6,674 bases of DNA. Source: Sulfurovum sp. bin170 (GTDB taxonomy: Bacteria > Campylobacterota > Campylobacteria > Campylobacterales > Sulfurovaceae). The position numbers and the translations under genes are program-made. The DNA is taken from positions 1-6,674 of the forward strand of contig NZ_JAACKB010000082.1 of NCBI RefSeq assembly GCF_010892395.1, given 5' to 3'. This document shows positions 1 through 6,674 of the stretch, piece after piece; within the stretch, counting starts at the first letter, position 1, and the number at the start of each line of letters is the position of its first letter. The notes below the pieces were generated by a model that searched no databases, was not told where the DNA came from, and saw only the letters and a program-made list of their open reading frames with translations.

Positions 1-1742
1 GTCTATCTGCTTTTTTATTGACAGTTATTCTGATAAGTCTTATTGAGTTGGAGTTTTATCAAAAAGGGAGTGAGATTGTTATATTAGCAACAAAAGTTGC
101 TTTTGTAGCATCTCTAGGTGTTGTTCTTTTTCCTGCTTTGCGTCTTCTCTATCCAAGTTTTCTATTGGCACTTATTGGTATAATGATTTTAGCAGGATAC
201 TACTATATTTTGCCTAGTAATATATCTGATTCAGAGAGTCATATCTTCTTTAGACATACTCTTTTGATACTATCTCTTTTTCTCATGCTTATCTGGGCAC
301 CTTTTGTCAGTGTAAAAATCTCCAACAAAAATATCTGGGAGTGGACGCAAAATATTATCTTGGCTCTATTTGCAACAACTATACTCTCTTTGATTCTCTA
401 TGCAGGGCTTAGTTTGGCTATATACGCTATAGATAGACTCTTTGAGATAGATATTGCTAGTAGAAGGTATGCTCAACTGGCTATTATGGTCTTTGGACTA
501 TATGGGGTCAATTTTTTTCTTTCACAGATGCCAAAATATATTCTATTAGTTCAGGTTAGAACTTACACAAAAGTAGAGGTTATCTTCACCAAATATATAT
601 TGACATCTCTAGCAATTGGTTACTTTCTGATTCTATTTGCCTATGATATTAAAATACTGGTTAGTATGGAGTTCCCAAAAGGGATATTGGCTTGGATTAC
701 GGTCGCTTTCTCCGTGGTTGCAATCGCTACTTATCTATTTTGGACACCTCTTTGGAGTGAAGAGGATGAGAAGTACAAGAGGTATATATGGATAGCTGTT
801 TTGATACAGACCCTTATGTTGGGTGTAGCGATATGGATAAGGATAGATGAGTATGGATTTACAGAGAGTCGCTATTTTATTGCACTTTTTGGAGTCTGGT
901 TACTTCTGATGTCACTCTATTTCATTCTAATCAAGAGTGCTAGTTATAAGTGGCTCTTTATCTCCCTAAGTCTATTGATTATCAGTTCACAGTTTGGTAA
1001 ATACTCTGCTTCTGAGGTTAGTAGAAATGACCAAACTCAACGACTCTATAAGATGATAGAGGAGGCTAAACCTATATCCGAAAAACTTGATATAGAGACC
1101 AAATACAAGATTTCAAATCTTATCTCGTATCTAAGCCATAGTCACGGAAAAGAGTCTCTAATCTCTGTAATTCCCAAAATAGTTGAGAAACATAACAAAA
1201 TTTTAGAGGATATGAACTCCACAACTACAAAAGAGTACCATACCGTAGAGAATTTCCCTCGTTTTGCAACCAAAGAGTTAGGGTTTAGATTTATTAATCG
1301 TTGGGAATGGAGAAATTATTTGCGTATAGGAACGCTTAATCATAAGGTAAGTATTTTCCAGTCAGTTAAAAATTCAGAGAGTATCAAAGTTGATGGTTAT
1401 CAGTGGTTAACAGATTTTCGTTATTATAGGGACGCAAATAGTAGAAAAAAACCGATGATAGATGGTAATATCAGTATACTGTTTGTGGATAATAATTTGC
1501 ATATCATAGATGGCAATAGTAGTTTGATTAAGATGAATATGAACAGTTTGATTGAGCTATTGGAAAAGGAAGAGGGTAGAACAACTCCTTATCTGCAGAA
1601 ATCCATCGTCTCTGACCGAATGGAGTATAGTTATACCAATGAGAAAGTTAAAGTAAAATTACTTATTAATAATATAGCTGTTTTGGACGATGGGAATATT
1701 AGTCGTTTGAACTGTAAGGTTCTATTCTCCTCTAAAAATTAG
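1..1742 (+). CDS. DUF4153 domain-containing polytopic membrane protein, 5' partial
   Basis: This is an uncharacterised inner-membrane protein of the DUF4153 type; no reaction is known to me. Residues are numbered from the TTG at 18. About ten or eleven hydrophobic segments fill the first ~325 residues, for example near 20-44, 48-65, 81-99, 112-137, 192-213, 222-242, 256-275, 286-305 and 311-324. They are followed by a ~245-residue, mostly polar C-terminal part. The stretch at 275-286 ([12 protein letters not shown]) at the entry to a late membrane segment is the signature I associate with DUF4153. The frame stays open through the first codons of the window (Leu-Ser-Ala-Phe-Leu before the TTG) and these continue a hydrophobic segment. 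The true start therefore lies upstream, and the TTG is unlikely to be it. The stop TAG at 1740-1742 overlaps the end of convergent folE by 11 bp. The family call is from memory of the signature; the membrane topology is read directly. Confidence 0.8.
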   Translation, partial: LSAFLLTVILISLIELEFYQKGSEIVILATKVAFVASLGVVLFPALRLLYPSFLLALIGIMILAGYYYILPSNISDSESHIFFRHTLLILSLFLMLIWAPFVSVKISNKNIWEWTQNIILALFATTILSLILYAGLSLAIYAIDRLFEIDIASRRYAQLAIMVFGLYGVNFFLSQMPKYILLVQVRTYTKVEVIFTKYILTSLAIGYFLILFAYDIKILVSMEFPKGILAWITVAFSVVAIATYLFWTPLWSEEDEKYKRYIWIAVLIQTLMLGVAIWIRIDEYGFTESRYFIALFGVWLLLMSLYFILIKSASYKWLFISLSLLIISSQFGKYSASEVSRNDQTQRLYKMIEEAKPISEKLDIETKYKISNLISYLSHSHGKESLISVIPKIVEKHNKILEDMNSTTTKEYHTVENFPRFATKELGFRFINRWEWRNYLRIGTLNHKVSIFQSVKNSESIKVDGYQWLTDFRYYRDANSRKKPMIDGNISILFVDNNLHIIDGNSSLIKMNMNSLIELLEKEEGRTTPYLQKSIVSDRMEYSYTNEKVKVKLLINNIAVLDDGNISRLNCKVLFSSKN

Positions 1743-1745
1743 AGG
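1729..1745. terminator. Palindrome over the convergent stop codons of the DUF4153 gene and folE
   Basis: A perfect 7-bp stem (CCTCTAA / TTAGAGG) with a 3-nt A loop spans both stop codons. It can be lengthened to about 10 bp at 1726-1748 by G-U and C-G pairs. There is no T-run on either strand, so it is not a textbook intrinsic terminator. Its position suggests a compact bidirectional transcript end, which is inference only. Confidence 0.35.
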
Positions 1746-2310
1746 GGGCAGGAGTATTAATAATATTATAAAACTCACTCCTAGTCCGTTGGTCACTCTT
1801 AAATAACCCCCTAAGTGCAGAAGAGACGGTAGTAGAGTTTATCTTCTGTACTCCTCTCATCTCCATACACATATGCCGTGCATGAACCACAACAGCAACC
1901 CCTTTAGGATTGATAGTCTCTGTTATCGCATCAGCTATCTGCTCGGTCATCTGCTCTTGGATTTGTAATCTTCTAGCAAAAACATTAACAATTCTTGGGA
2001 TTTTGGAGAGACCTACCACTTTGCCATCAGGGATATAGGCTACATGTACTCGACCTATGATTGGGAGCATATGGTGTTCACACATGGAGTAGAACTCTAT
2101 ATCTCTTACTACTACCATCTCATCATTGCTACTTGTAAACAGTGCTTGGTTCAAAATCTCTTTTGGGTCTTGATTATATCCTTCGGTTAAGAATTGTAGT
2201 GCTTTGGCGACACGGCTTGGAGTTTTGAGCAGACCTTCACGAGTTGGGTCTTCTCCTAGTAGTTCTAACATTTTAGTAATGGTCTGTTCAAACTCTTGAT
2301 TATTGTTCAT
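1732..2310 (-). CDS. folE: GTP cyclohydrolase I
   Basis: Cytosolic enzyme converting GTP to 7,8-dihydroneopterin triphosphate plus formate, the first step of tetrahydrofolate synthesis and, in some bacteria, the source of queuosine-type 7-deazapurine precursors. The 192-residue length fits a single-domain type IA enzyme. Residues [18 protein letters not shown] (21-38) are the conserved N-terminal block. SMCEHHMLP (76-84) supplies the zinc ligands Cys77 and His80 plus His79, and [11 protein letters not shown] (144-154) gives His146 and the third zinc ligand Cys148. GLSKIPRIV (100-108) and [11 protein letters not shown] (115-125) are the other active-site blocks. With both zinc cysteines present it is the zinc-dependent FolE, not FolE2. 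The ATG is preceded by AGAGGA about 4 nt upstream, supporting this start. It is divergent from nifS and overlaps the DUF4153 gene at its 3' end. No neighbouring folate gene is present. Confidence 0.97.
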   Translation of the reverse strand: MNNNQEFEQTITKMLELLGEDPTREGLLKTPSRVAKALQFLTEGYNQDPKEILNQALFTSSNDEMVVVRDIEFYSMCEHHMLPIIGRVHVAYIPDGKVVGLSKIPRIVNVFARRLQIQEQMTEQIADAITETINPKGVAVVVHARHMCMEMRGVQKINSTTVSSALRGLFKSDQRTRSEFYNIINTPAPSNF

Positions 2311-2360
2311 TAAATCCTCTAGTCTATATATTTATGATATTTATGGAATTTTAGCATGTC

Positions 2361-2366
2361 ATTATA
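2361..2366 (-). promoter_or_regulatory. Candidate -10 element of the folE promoter
   Basis: Read on the minus strand this is TATAAT, an exact sigma70 -10 hexamer about 50 bp upstream of the folE ATG. No good -35 match lies 16-18 bp further upstream; that zone is occupied by the inverted repeat at 2371-2397. Weak -35 elements are common in Campylobacterota promoters, so the call is plausible but rests on one hexamer. Confidence 0.4.
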
Positions 2367-2370
2367 AATT

Positions 2371-2397
2371 TAGGGTATCCACAAGGGGATACCCCTA
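2371..2397. promoter_or_regulatory. Inverted repeat, candidate operator between folE and nifS
   Basis: A perfect 8-bp inverted repeat (GGGTATCC at 2373-2380, GGATACCC at 2387-2394) has a 6-nt spacer, and a TA/TA pair extends it beyond a single bulged C. It is noticeably GC-richer than the surrounding AT-rich intergenic DNA. It lies just upstream of the TATAAT of the candidate folE promoter, about where a -35 box or repressor site would sit. No T-run follows on either strand, which argues against a terminator. I do not recognise the regulator. Confidence 0.4.
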
Positions 2398-2416
2398 TGA
2401 GATTGTTCACTATTCA

Positions 2417-2445
2417 TTCATTTCTAACCATCAAAGCAGTATAAT
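2417..2445 (+). promoter_or_regulatory. Candidate sigma70 promoter for nifS-nifU
   Basis: TATAAT at 2440-2445 is an exact -10 hexamer; a poor -35 (TTCATT at 2417-2422) sits 17 bp upstream. Transcription from here would leave a leader of roughly 95 nt before nifS. A second possible start region closer to the gene is TTGATG (2484-2489) followed 16-18 bp later by the AT-rich TTAATTA. I cannot decide between them from sequence alone. Confidence 0.35.
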
Positions 2446-2511
2446 CCAAAAATTTTTATGACATCACTATATTTTAAGCTTTGTTGATGTAGTATGGGGA
2501 AAGTTAATTAG

Positions 2512-2524
2512 GACTAAGTTTGTC
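2512..2524. promoter_or_regulatory. Weak IscR/Rrf2-like dyad upstream of nifS
   Basis: GAC at 2512-2514 and GTC at 2522-2524 are separated by 7 nt (TAAGTTT). This is the half-site geometry of the type 1 IscR site of gammaproteobacteria, where GACT and AGTC cores surround an AT-rich centre. The flanking positions match that consensus poorly. The dyad ends 24 bp before the nifS ATG and would lie near a promoter-proximal transcription start. The functional link is a guess prompted by the Fe-S gene downstream. Confidence 0.2.
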
Positions 2525-2527
2525 TGA

Positions 2528-3747
<1,220 letters not shown>

Positions 3748-3748
<1 letters not shown>

Positions 3749-3803
3749 GAAACGCAGACTTTAGTCGCGTAAAATATGAGGCGAGGCTAAAGCCATCGTT
3801 TCC
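3748..3803. repeat. 56-bp palindromic tandem-hairpin (REP-like) element between nifS and nifU
   Basis: Outer 7-bp inverted repeats GGAAACG (3748-3754) and CGTTTCC (3797-3803) enclose two small hairpins. Hairpin 1 (3752-3770) pairs ACGC+GACT with AGTC+GCGT around a TT loop, with one bulged A. Hairpin 2 (3782-3798) pairs CGA+GGCT with AGCC+TCG around an AA loop, again with one bulged A. The two are roughly inverted copies of each other (cores CTTTAG and CTAAAG), so the whole unit can also fold as one long imperfect hairpin. Two inverted hairpins, each with a one-base bulge, are the architecture of REP/BIME-type repeats. The element begins on the last base of the nifS stop codon. An intercistronic mRNA stability or attenuation role is an alternative. 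The structure is visible; the repeat-family membership is inferred. Confidence 0.6.
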
Positions 3804-3829
3804 AAGATAAATATAAAAGGAAAGAGAGT

Positions 3830-4801
3830 ATGGGATTTGATAGTTTAATAGGTGGTACAATCTGGGATCAGTATAGCCAAAAAGTAACGGATTTGATGAA
3901 TAACCCACAAAATATGGGAGAGATTACACAAGAACAAGCAGATGAGATGGGTGCAACACTTATCGTAGCTGATTTTGGTGCTGAGAGTTGTGGAGATGCA
4001 GTGCGTCTATACTGGGCAGTACATCCAAAAAGTGATGTGATTATGCACTCAAAGTTCAAAAGCTTTGGTTGTGGTACAGCGATTGCTAGTAGTGACACGA
4101 TGGCAGAGCTTTGTAAAGGTAAAACTGTCGATGAAGCAGTTAAGATTACCAACATTGATGTTGAGATGGCGATGCGTGATGACCCTGATACACCAGCCGT
4201 TCCACCACAAAAAATGCATTGCAGCGTTATGGCTTATGATGTTATCAAAAAAGCAGCCGCTCAATACAAAGGTGTTGATATGGAGAGCTTTGAGAGCGAA
4301 GTGATTGTTTGTGAGTGTGCGAGGGTATCACTCTCAACCCTTAAAGAGGTGATTCGTTTAAATGACCTTACCACCATTGAGCAGATTGCAGATTATACTA
4401 AAGCAGGGGCATTTTGTAAATCGTGTATTCGTCCAGGTGGGCATGAGGCTAAAGATATCTATTTGGTTGATTTATTAGCAGAGTATGAAAAAGAGAAGAT
4501 GGCAGCAACAGCAGACAGTTCAGCAGGTGGTGGAGCTGTTGATTTTGCACAGATGACCATATTTCAGAAGCTCAAAGCCGTAGATAAAGTAATTGATGAC
4601 AATATTCGTCAGATGCTGATTATGGATGGTGGAGATATGGAAATCATTGACATCAAAGAGAATGGTGCTCATTTTGACATCTATATCCGTTATCTTGGTG
4701 CGTGTAGTGGATGTGCGAGTTCAAGTACAGGAACACTTTATGCTATTGAGAATATTCTTCAACAGAAGCTCGATGAGAATATTAGGGTTTTGCCAATCTA
4801 A
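3830..4801 (+). CDS. nifU: Fe-S cluster assembly scaffold protein NifU, three-domain form
   Basis: Scaffold on which NifS-derived sulfur and iron are built into clusters for transfer to apoproteins. Three domains are visible in 323 residues. The N-terminal IscU-like domain (about 10-145) has cluster cysteines Cys54 (ESCGD, with the conserved Asp56), Cys81 (SFGCGTA) and Cys131 (KMHCS). The central BFD-like [2Fe-2S] domain (about 158-205) has Cys161 and Cys163 (VCECARVS) and Cys196 and Cys199 (FCKSC). The C-terminal Nfu domain (about 245-323) has the CxxC pair Cys292/Cys295 (ACSGCAS). An Ala/Gly/Ser linker lies near 225-236. All expected cysteines are present. The start MGFDSLIGGTIWDQYS resembles the extended N-terminus I recall for Helicobacter NifU; AGGA lies 8 nt upstream of the ATG. 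It follows nifS in the same orientation and is probably co-transcribed through the hairpin element. No nitrogenase genes are in the window, so a general Fe-S role is more likely than a nitrogen-fixation role. Confidence 0.96.
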   Translation: MGFDSLIGGTIWDQYSQKVTDLMNNPQNMGEITQEQADEMGATLIVADFGAESCGDAVRLYWAVHPKSDVIMHSKFKSFGCGTAIASSDTMAELCKGKTVDEAVKITNIDVEMAMRDDPDTPAVPPQKMHCSVMAYDVIKKAAAQYKGVDMESFESEVIVCECARVSLSTLKEVIRLNDLTTIEQIADYTKAGAFCKSCIRPGGHEAKDIYLVDLLAEYEKEKMAATADSSAGGGAVDFAQMTIFQKLKAVDKVIDDNIRQMLIMDGGDMEIIDIKENGAHFDIYIRYLGACSGCASSSTGTLYAIENILQQKLDENIRVLPI

Positions 4802-4809
4802 CTCCACCT

Positions 4810-4842
4810 CTTTTACTTCCAAAATCAGTTTGGAAGTAAGAG
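4810..4842 (+). terminator. Hairpin after nifU, probable transcript end or 3' stabiliser
   Basis: A 14-bp stem with a single G-U pair (4810-4823 against 4829-4842) and a 5-nt loop (ATCAG) starts 9 bp after the nifU stop. The stem is long and strong for this AT-rich DNA. What follows is A-rich (TAAAATAATTT), not a T-run, so termination at this point would be non-canonical. Its position after the last gene of the nifS-nifU unit is the main support. Confidence 0.5.
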
Positions 4843-4853
4843 TAAAATAATTT

Positions 4854-4876
4854 GAGTTAATAAAAAAAATTAACTC
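4854..4876. terminator. Second hairpin with poly-A loop between nifU and moaA
   Basis: A perfect 8-bp stem (GAGTTAAT at 4854-4861, ATTAACTC at 4869-4876) closes a 7-nt loop made only of A. It sits 11 bp after the first hairpin and 8 bp before the candidate moaA -35 box. It could be an accessory terminator, or an operator-like dyad for moaA. The function is not decided by the sequence. Confidence 0.3.
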
Positions 4877-4884
4877 CAGTGGAT

Positions 4885-4912
4885 TTGACACACATCATCT
4901 CACTTTTATTAA
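4885..4912 (+). promoter_or_regulatory. Candidate sigma70 promoter for moaA
   Basis: TTGACA at 4885-4890 is an exact -35 consensus; TATTAA at 4907-4912 follows after 16 bp and matches the -10 consensus at four of six positions. A start near 4919 would give a leader of about 35 nt, ending in a weak GGA ribosome site 5 nt before the moaA ATG. An alternative -10-like TATTAT/TTATAT stretch lies at about 4936-4944, too close to the ATG to be a convincing alternative. The leader is too short to hold a molybdenum-cofactor riboswitch. Confidence 0.45.
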
Positions 4913-4952
4913 CATTTGGATACTCTACTCAAAAATTATTATATGGATTATT

Positions 4953-5927
4953 ATGCTTATAGATGGACACGGAAGAACCGTTGATTACCTTAGAGTCTCG
5001 GTGACAGAGAGATGTAACTTTAGATGTCAGTACTGTATGCCAGAGAAACCTTTTTCATGGGTTCCACGAGAGAATCTGCTCTCTTTTGAAGAGCTGTTTT
5101 TGTTTATGAAAGTGGCGATGGATGAGGGGGTTACCAAGATTCGTATCACAGGTGGGGAACCACTTCTGCGAGAGGGTTTAGATAAATTTATTAAGATGAT
5201 TTCTGAGTATAAACCTGATATTGACTTGGCACTTACTACTAATGCCTATTTGCTTCCACAAACAGCTCAAAAACTTAAAGATGCAGGACTTAAAAGACTC
5301 AATATTTCACTAGACTCACTTAAACCTGAAATAGCTCATAAAATTGCTCAAAAAGATGTTTTAGCACAAGTGCTTAAGGGGATAGACAAAGCCTTAGAAG
5401 TAGGCTTGGGTGTGAAGATAAATATGGTTCCTCTCAAAGGTATTAATGATAATGAGATTTTAGATATTATCGACTACTGTAAAGAGAGAAATATCAAAGT
5501 ACGGTTTATCGAATATATGGAAAATGCTCATGCTAGTCAAGCGATTGAGGGGATGCATGGTAGAGAGATTTTAGATAAAGTAAAAGAGGGTCATACCATA
5601 AATGCCTTAGGTCGTGAGGGTGCTAGTCCATCGTTTAACTATAGACTAGATGATGGCTACGAGTTTGGACTTATAGACCCTCACAAACATGACTTTTGTG
5701 AGAACTGTAACCGTATTCGATTAACTGCTGAGGGTAATTTGATTCCTTGTCTCTATTTTGATGAGGCATTGAGTATTGCTAAAGCTGTTAAAGAGGGTGA
5801 CATCGAGAGTGCTAGTCAAGTGTTGGCAAAGGTGCTTCGAGACAAGCCTAAAGAGAACCGTTGGAGTGAAGATTTAAATGGTGGGGAGGATATTTCGACT
5901 CGTGCTTTTTATGAGACTGGGGGGTAA
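4953..5927 (+). CDS. moaA: GTP 3',8-cyclase (radical SAM enzyme of molybdopterin synthesis)
   Basis: Radical S-adenosylmethionine enzyme that turns GTP into 3',8-cyclo-7,8-dihydro-GTP, which MoaC then converts to cyclic pyranopterin monophosphate, the first step of molybdenum cofactor synthesis. Its 324 residues match the family. The N-terminal CxxxCxxC (Cys21, Cys25, Cys28 within [12 protein letters not shown]) binds the SAM-coordinating [4Fe-4S] cluster, and ITGGEPLLR (65-73) is the SAM-contacting GGEP motif. The C-terminal triad Cys249, Cys252 and Cys266 ([15 protein letters not shown], then IPCLY) binds the second, substrate-side [4Fe-4S] cluster typical of MoaA. The chain ends in the double glycine (ETGG) that inserts into the active site in this family. 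The ATG start gives the usual [21 protein letters not shown] opening. It probably has its own promoter. Neither moaC nor any other moa gene is adjacent. Its 3' end overlaps convergent plsC by 19 bp. Confidence 0.96.
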   Translation: MLIDGHGRTVDYLRVSVTERCNFRCQYCMPEKPFSWVPRENLLSFEELFLFMKVAMDEGVTKIRITGGEPLLREGLDKFIKMISEYKPDIDLALTTNAYLLPQTAQKLKDAGLKRLNISLDSLKPEIAHKIAQKDVLAQVLKGIDKALEVGLGVKINMVPLKGINDNEILDIIDYCKERNIKVRFIEYMENAHASQAIEGMHGREILDKVKEGHTINALGREGASPSFNYRLDDGYEFGLIDPHKHDFCENCNRIRLTAEGNLIPCLYFDEALSIAKAVKEGDIESASQVLAKVLRDKPKENRWSEDLNGGEDISTRAFYETGG

Positions 5928-6661
5928 TTATTATCTATATACTCCTGCATAGTAGCTTTAACTTTTCTTCTAAACTCTAAAAATGTTTCACCCTCTTTAG
6001 GGTAGATAGGCTCTAAAAAAGTAACAGTCACATCCTTCTTATCCAAAGTTTTAGTAACATTACTCCCTTTGGATACAATCTTTCCTGTTCCAGAGATAAT
6101 AATAGGGACAATAGGAACGCTCTGCTGGGTTGCTAGTCTAAATGCCCCACTTTTAAACGGTTTTAGTTCATTCGTAGGATTTCTAGTTCCCTCTGGAAAG
6201 ATAATAACCGATGAGTTAATTTTAAGTGCTTTGTTGAAGTTTTTATATCCTGCATCTACCTCAGATATTTTGCCTTTTGGGATATAGTAGATACCAAGGG
6301 CATTTCTAGGAACCCTCATAAATAGTGCAAAGTCGCTGATAAAATGATTTGATGGAGTGACATAGTCATCAATAATTGTTGCTAATAGAGTGTAGTCTAT
6401 GGATGATTGGTGGGTTGAGGCATAGACACAGGGGTGGAAGCTATTTGCGATTTGGGGATTTACTATCTTGACTTTTCCTAAAAGTGGCATCATTTTGTAG
6501 AATAGTCTAAAATACTGCTGTACTATCTTTTGAAAGTATATTCTTGGTTTTTTAGACCATATATGTGATAAGAGATATACTGGGTAAGCACTAAGCATTG
6601 CGAAAATCATCAACAGTATAAACAGCCCATAGACATAAGCACTAATCGCTATTTTTTTCAT
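5909..6661 (-). CDS. plsC: 1-acyl-sn-glycerol-3-phosphate acyltransferase (PlsC/LPLAT family)
   Basis: Membrane-bound acyltransferase, probably converting lysophosphatidic acid to phosphatidic acid with acyl-ACP or acyl-CoA in phospholipid synthesis at the inner membrane. Its 250 residues fit the family. One N-terminal hydrophobic segment (about 6-32) anchors it. Motif I is STHQSSIDY (82-90), giving the catalytic H84-x4-D89 pair; motif III is [10 protein letters not shown] (153-162), binding the glycerol phosphate; motif IV is [10 protein letters not shown] (182-191). KPFKSGAF (167-174) matches the block usually found after the EGTR motif. The start is backed by a strong AGGAG ribosome site 5 nt upstream. 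The gene starts 13 bp from the right edge, so it could be first in its transcript or follow a gene outside the window. It converges on moaA with a 19-bp overlap. Other members of the superfamily act on different acyl acceptors, so substrate is inferred. Confidence 0.9.
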   Translation of the reverse strand: MKKIAISAYVYGLFILLMIFAMLSAYPVYLLSHIWSKKPRIYFQKIVQQYFRLFYKMMPLLGKVKIVNPQIANSFHPCVYASTHQSSIDYTLLATIIDDYVTPSNHFISDFALFMRVPRNALGIYYIPKGKISEVDAGYKNFNKALKINSSVIIFPEGTRNPTNELKPFKSGAFRLATQQSVPIVPIIISGTGKIVSKGSNVTKTLDKKDVTVTFLEPIYPKEGETFLEFRRKVKATMQEYIDNNYPPVS

Positions 6662-6666
6662 AAAAT

Positions 6667-6671
6667 CTCCT
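6667..6671 (-). promoter_or_regulatory. Ribosome binding site of plsC
   Basis: Read on the minus strand this is AGGAG, separated from the plsC ATG by 5 nt (ATTTT). It is one of the best Shine-Dalgarno matches in the window and fixes the start at 6661. No promoter can be judged because only 13 bp remain before the edge. Confidence 0.7.
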
Positions 6672-6674
6672 AAA

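Noticed and set aside
18..20. TTG as the start codon of the first gene
   Set aside because: The frame is open to the window edge, the preceding codons continue the same hydrophobic segment, and there is no space for a visible ribosome site. The gene is treated as 5' partial.
2371..2397. Intrinsic terminator at the inverted repeat
   Set aside because: No T-run follows on either strand, and no gene ends here; both flanking genes start and diverge from this region.
3868..4155. Minus-strand open frame inside nifU, and the other short frames at 4049-4304 and 4626-4850
   Set aside because: All are embedded in, or mostly overlap, nifU, whose domains and cysteines are complete in its own frame. None has a family signature.
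6069..6287. Plus-strand 72-codon open frame inside plsC
   Set aside because: It is the opposite strand of the conserved acyltransferase motifs and shows no recognisable family.

Overview
The window looks like ordinary chromosomal DNA from a Campylobacterota (formerly Epsilonproteobacteria) member, perhaps a Sulfurovum- or Sulfurimonas-like organism. This rests on the AT-rich codon use, the adjacent nifS-nifU pair with a NifU of the Helicobacter/Campylobacter type, and the look of the MoaA and DUF4153 proteins. The genus is inferred from memory of these families, not from a search.

Layout, left to right. (1) A plus-strand DUF4153 polytopic membrane protein, cut off at its 5' end by the window edge. 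(2) A minus-strand folE (GTP cyclohydrolase I) that converges on it, the two stop ends overlapping by 11 bp inside a small palindrome. (3) A 238-bp divergent intergenic region holding candidate promoters for both folE and nifS, a strong inverted repeat, and a weak IscR/Rrf2-like dyad. (4) nifS, then an 81-bp spacer largely filled by a 56-bp palindromic tandem-hairpin element, then nifU. (5) A 151-bp gap with two hairpins and a sigma70-like promoter. (6) moaA. (7) A minus-strand plsC-type acyltransferase that converges on moaA with a 19-bp overlap and starts 13 bp from the right edge.

How the genes relate. NifS (cysteine desulfurase) and NifU (scaffold) form a complete Fe-S cluster assembly pair. 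With no other nif genes nearby, and by analogy with Helicobacter and Campylobacter, they are probably the general housekeeping system and not nitrogenase-specific. MoaA, just downstream, carries two cluster-binding cysteine triads and is a plausible client. FolE and MoaA both use GTP to begin pterin pathways (folate-type pterins and molybdopterin respectively), but they are in separate transcripts, so this may be coincidence. The DUF4153 protein and the acyltransferase are membrane-related genes with no evident link to the rest.

I do not see a new multi-gene system here. The most interesting non-coding signal is the tandem-hairpin element between nifS and nifU, which resembles REP-type palindromic repeats. 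Next are the inverted repeat and dyad in the folE-nifS intergenic region.
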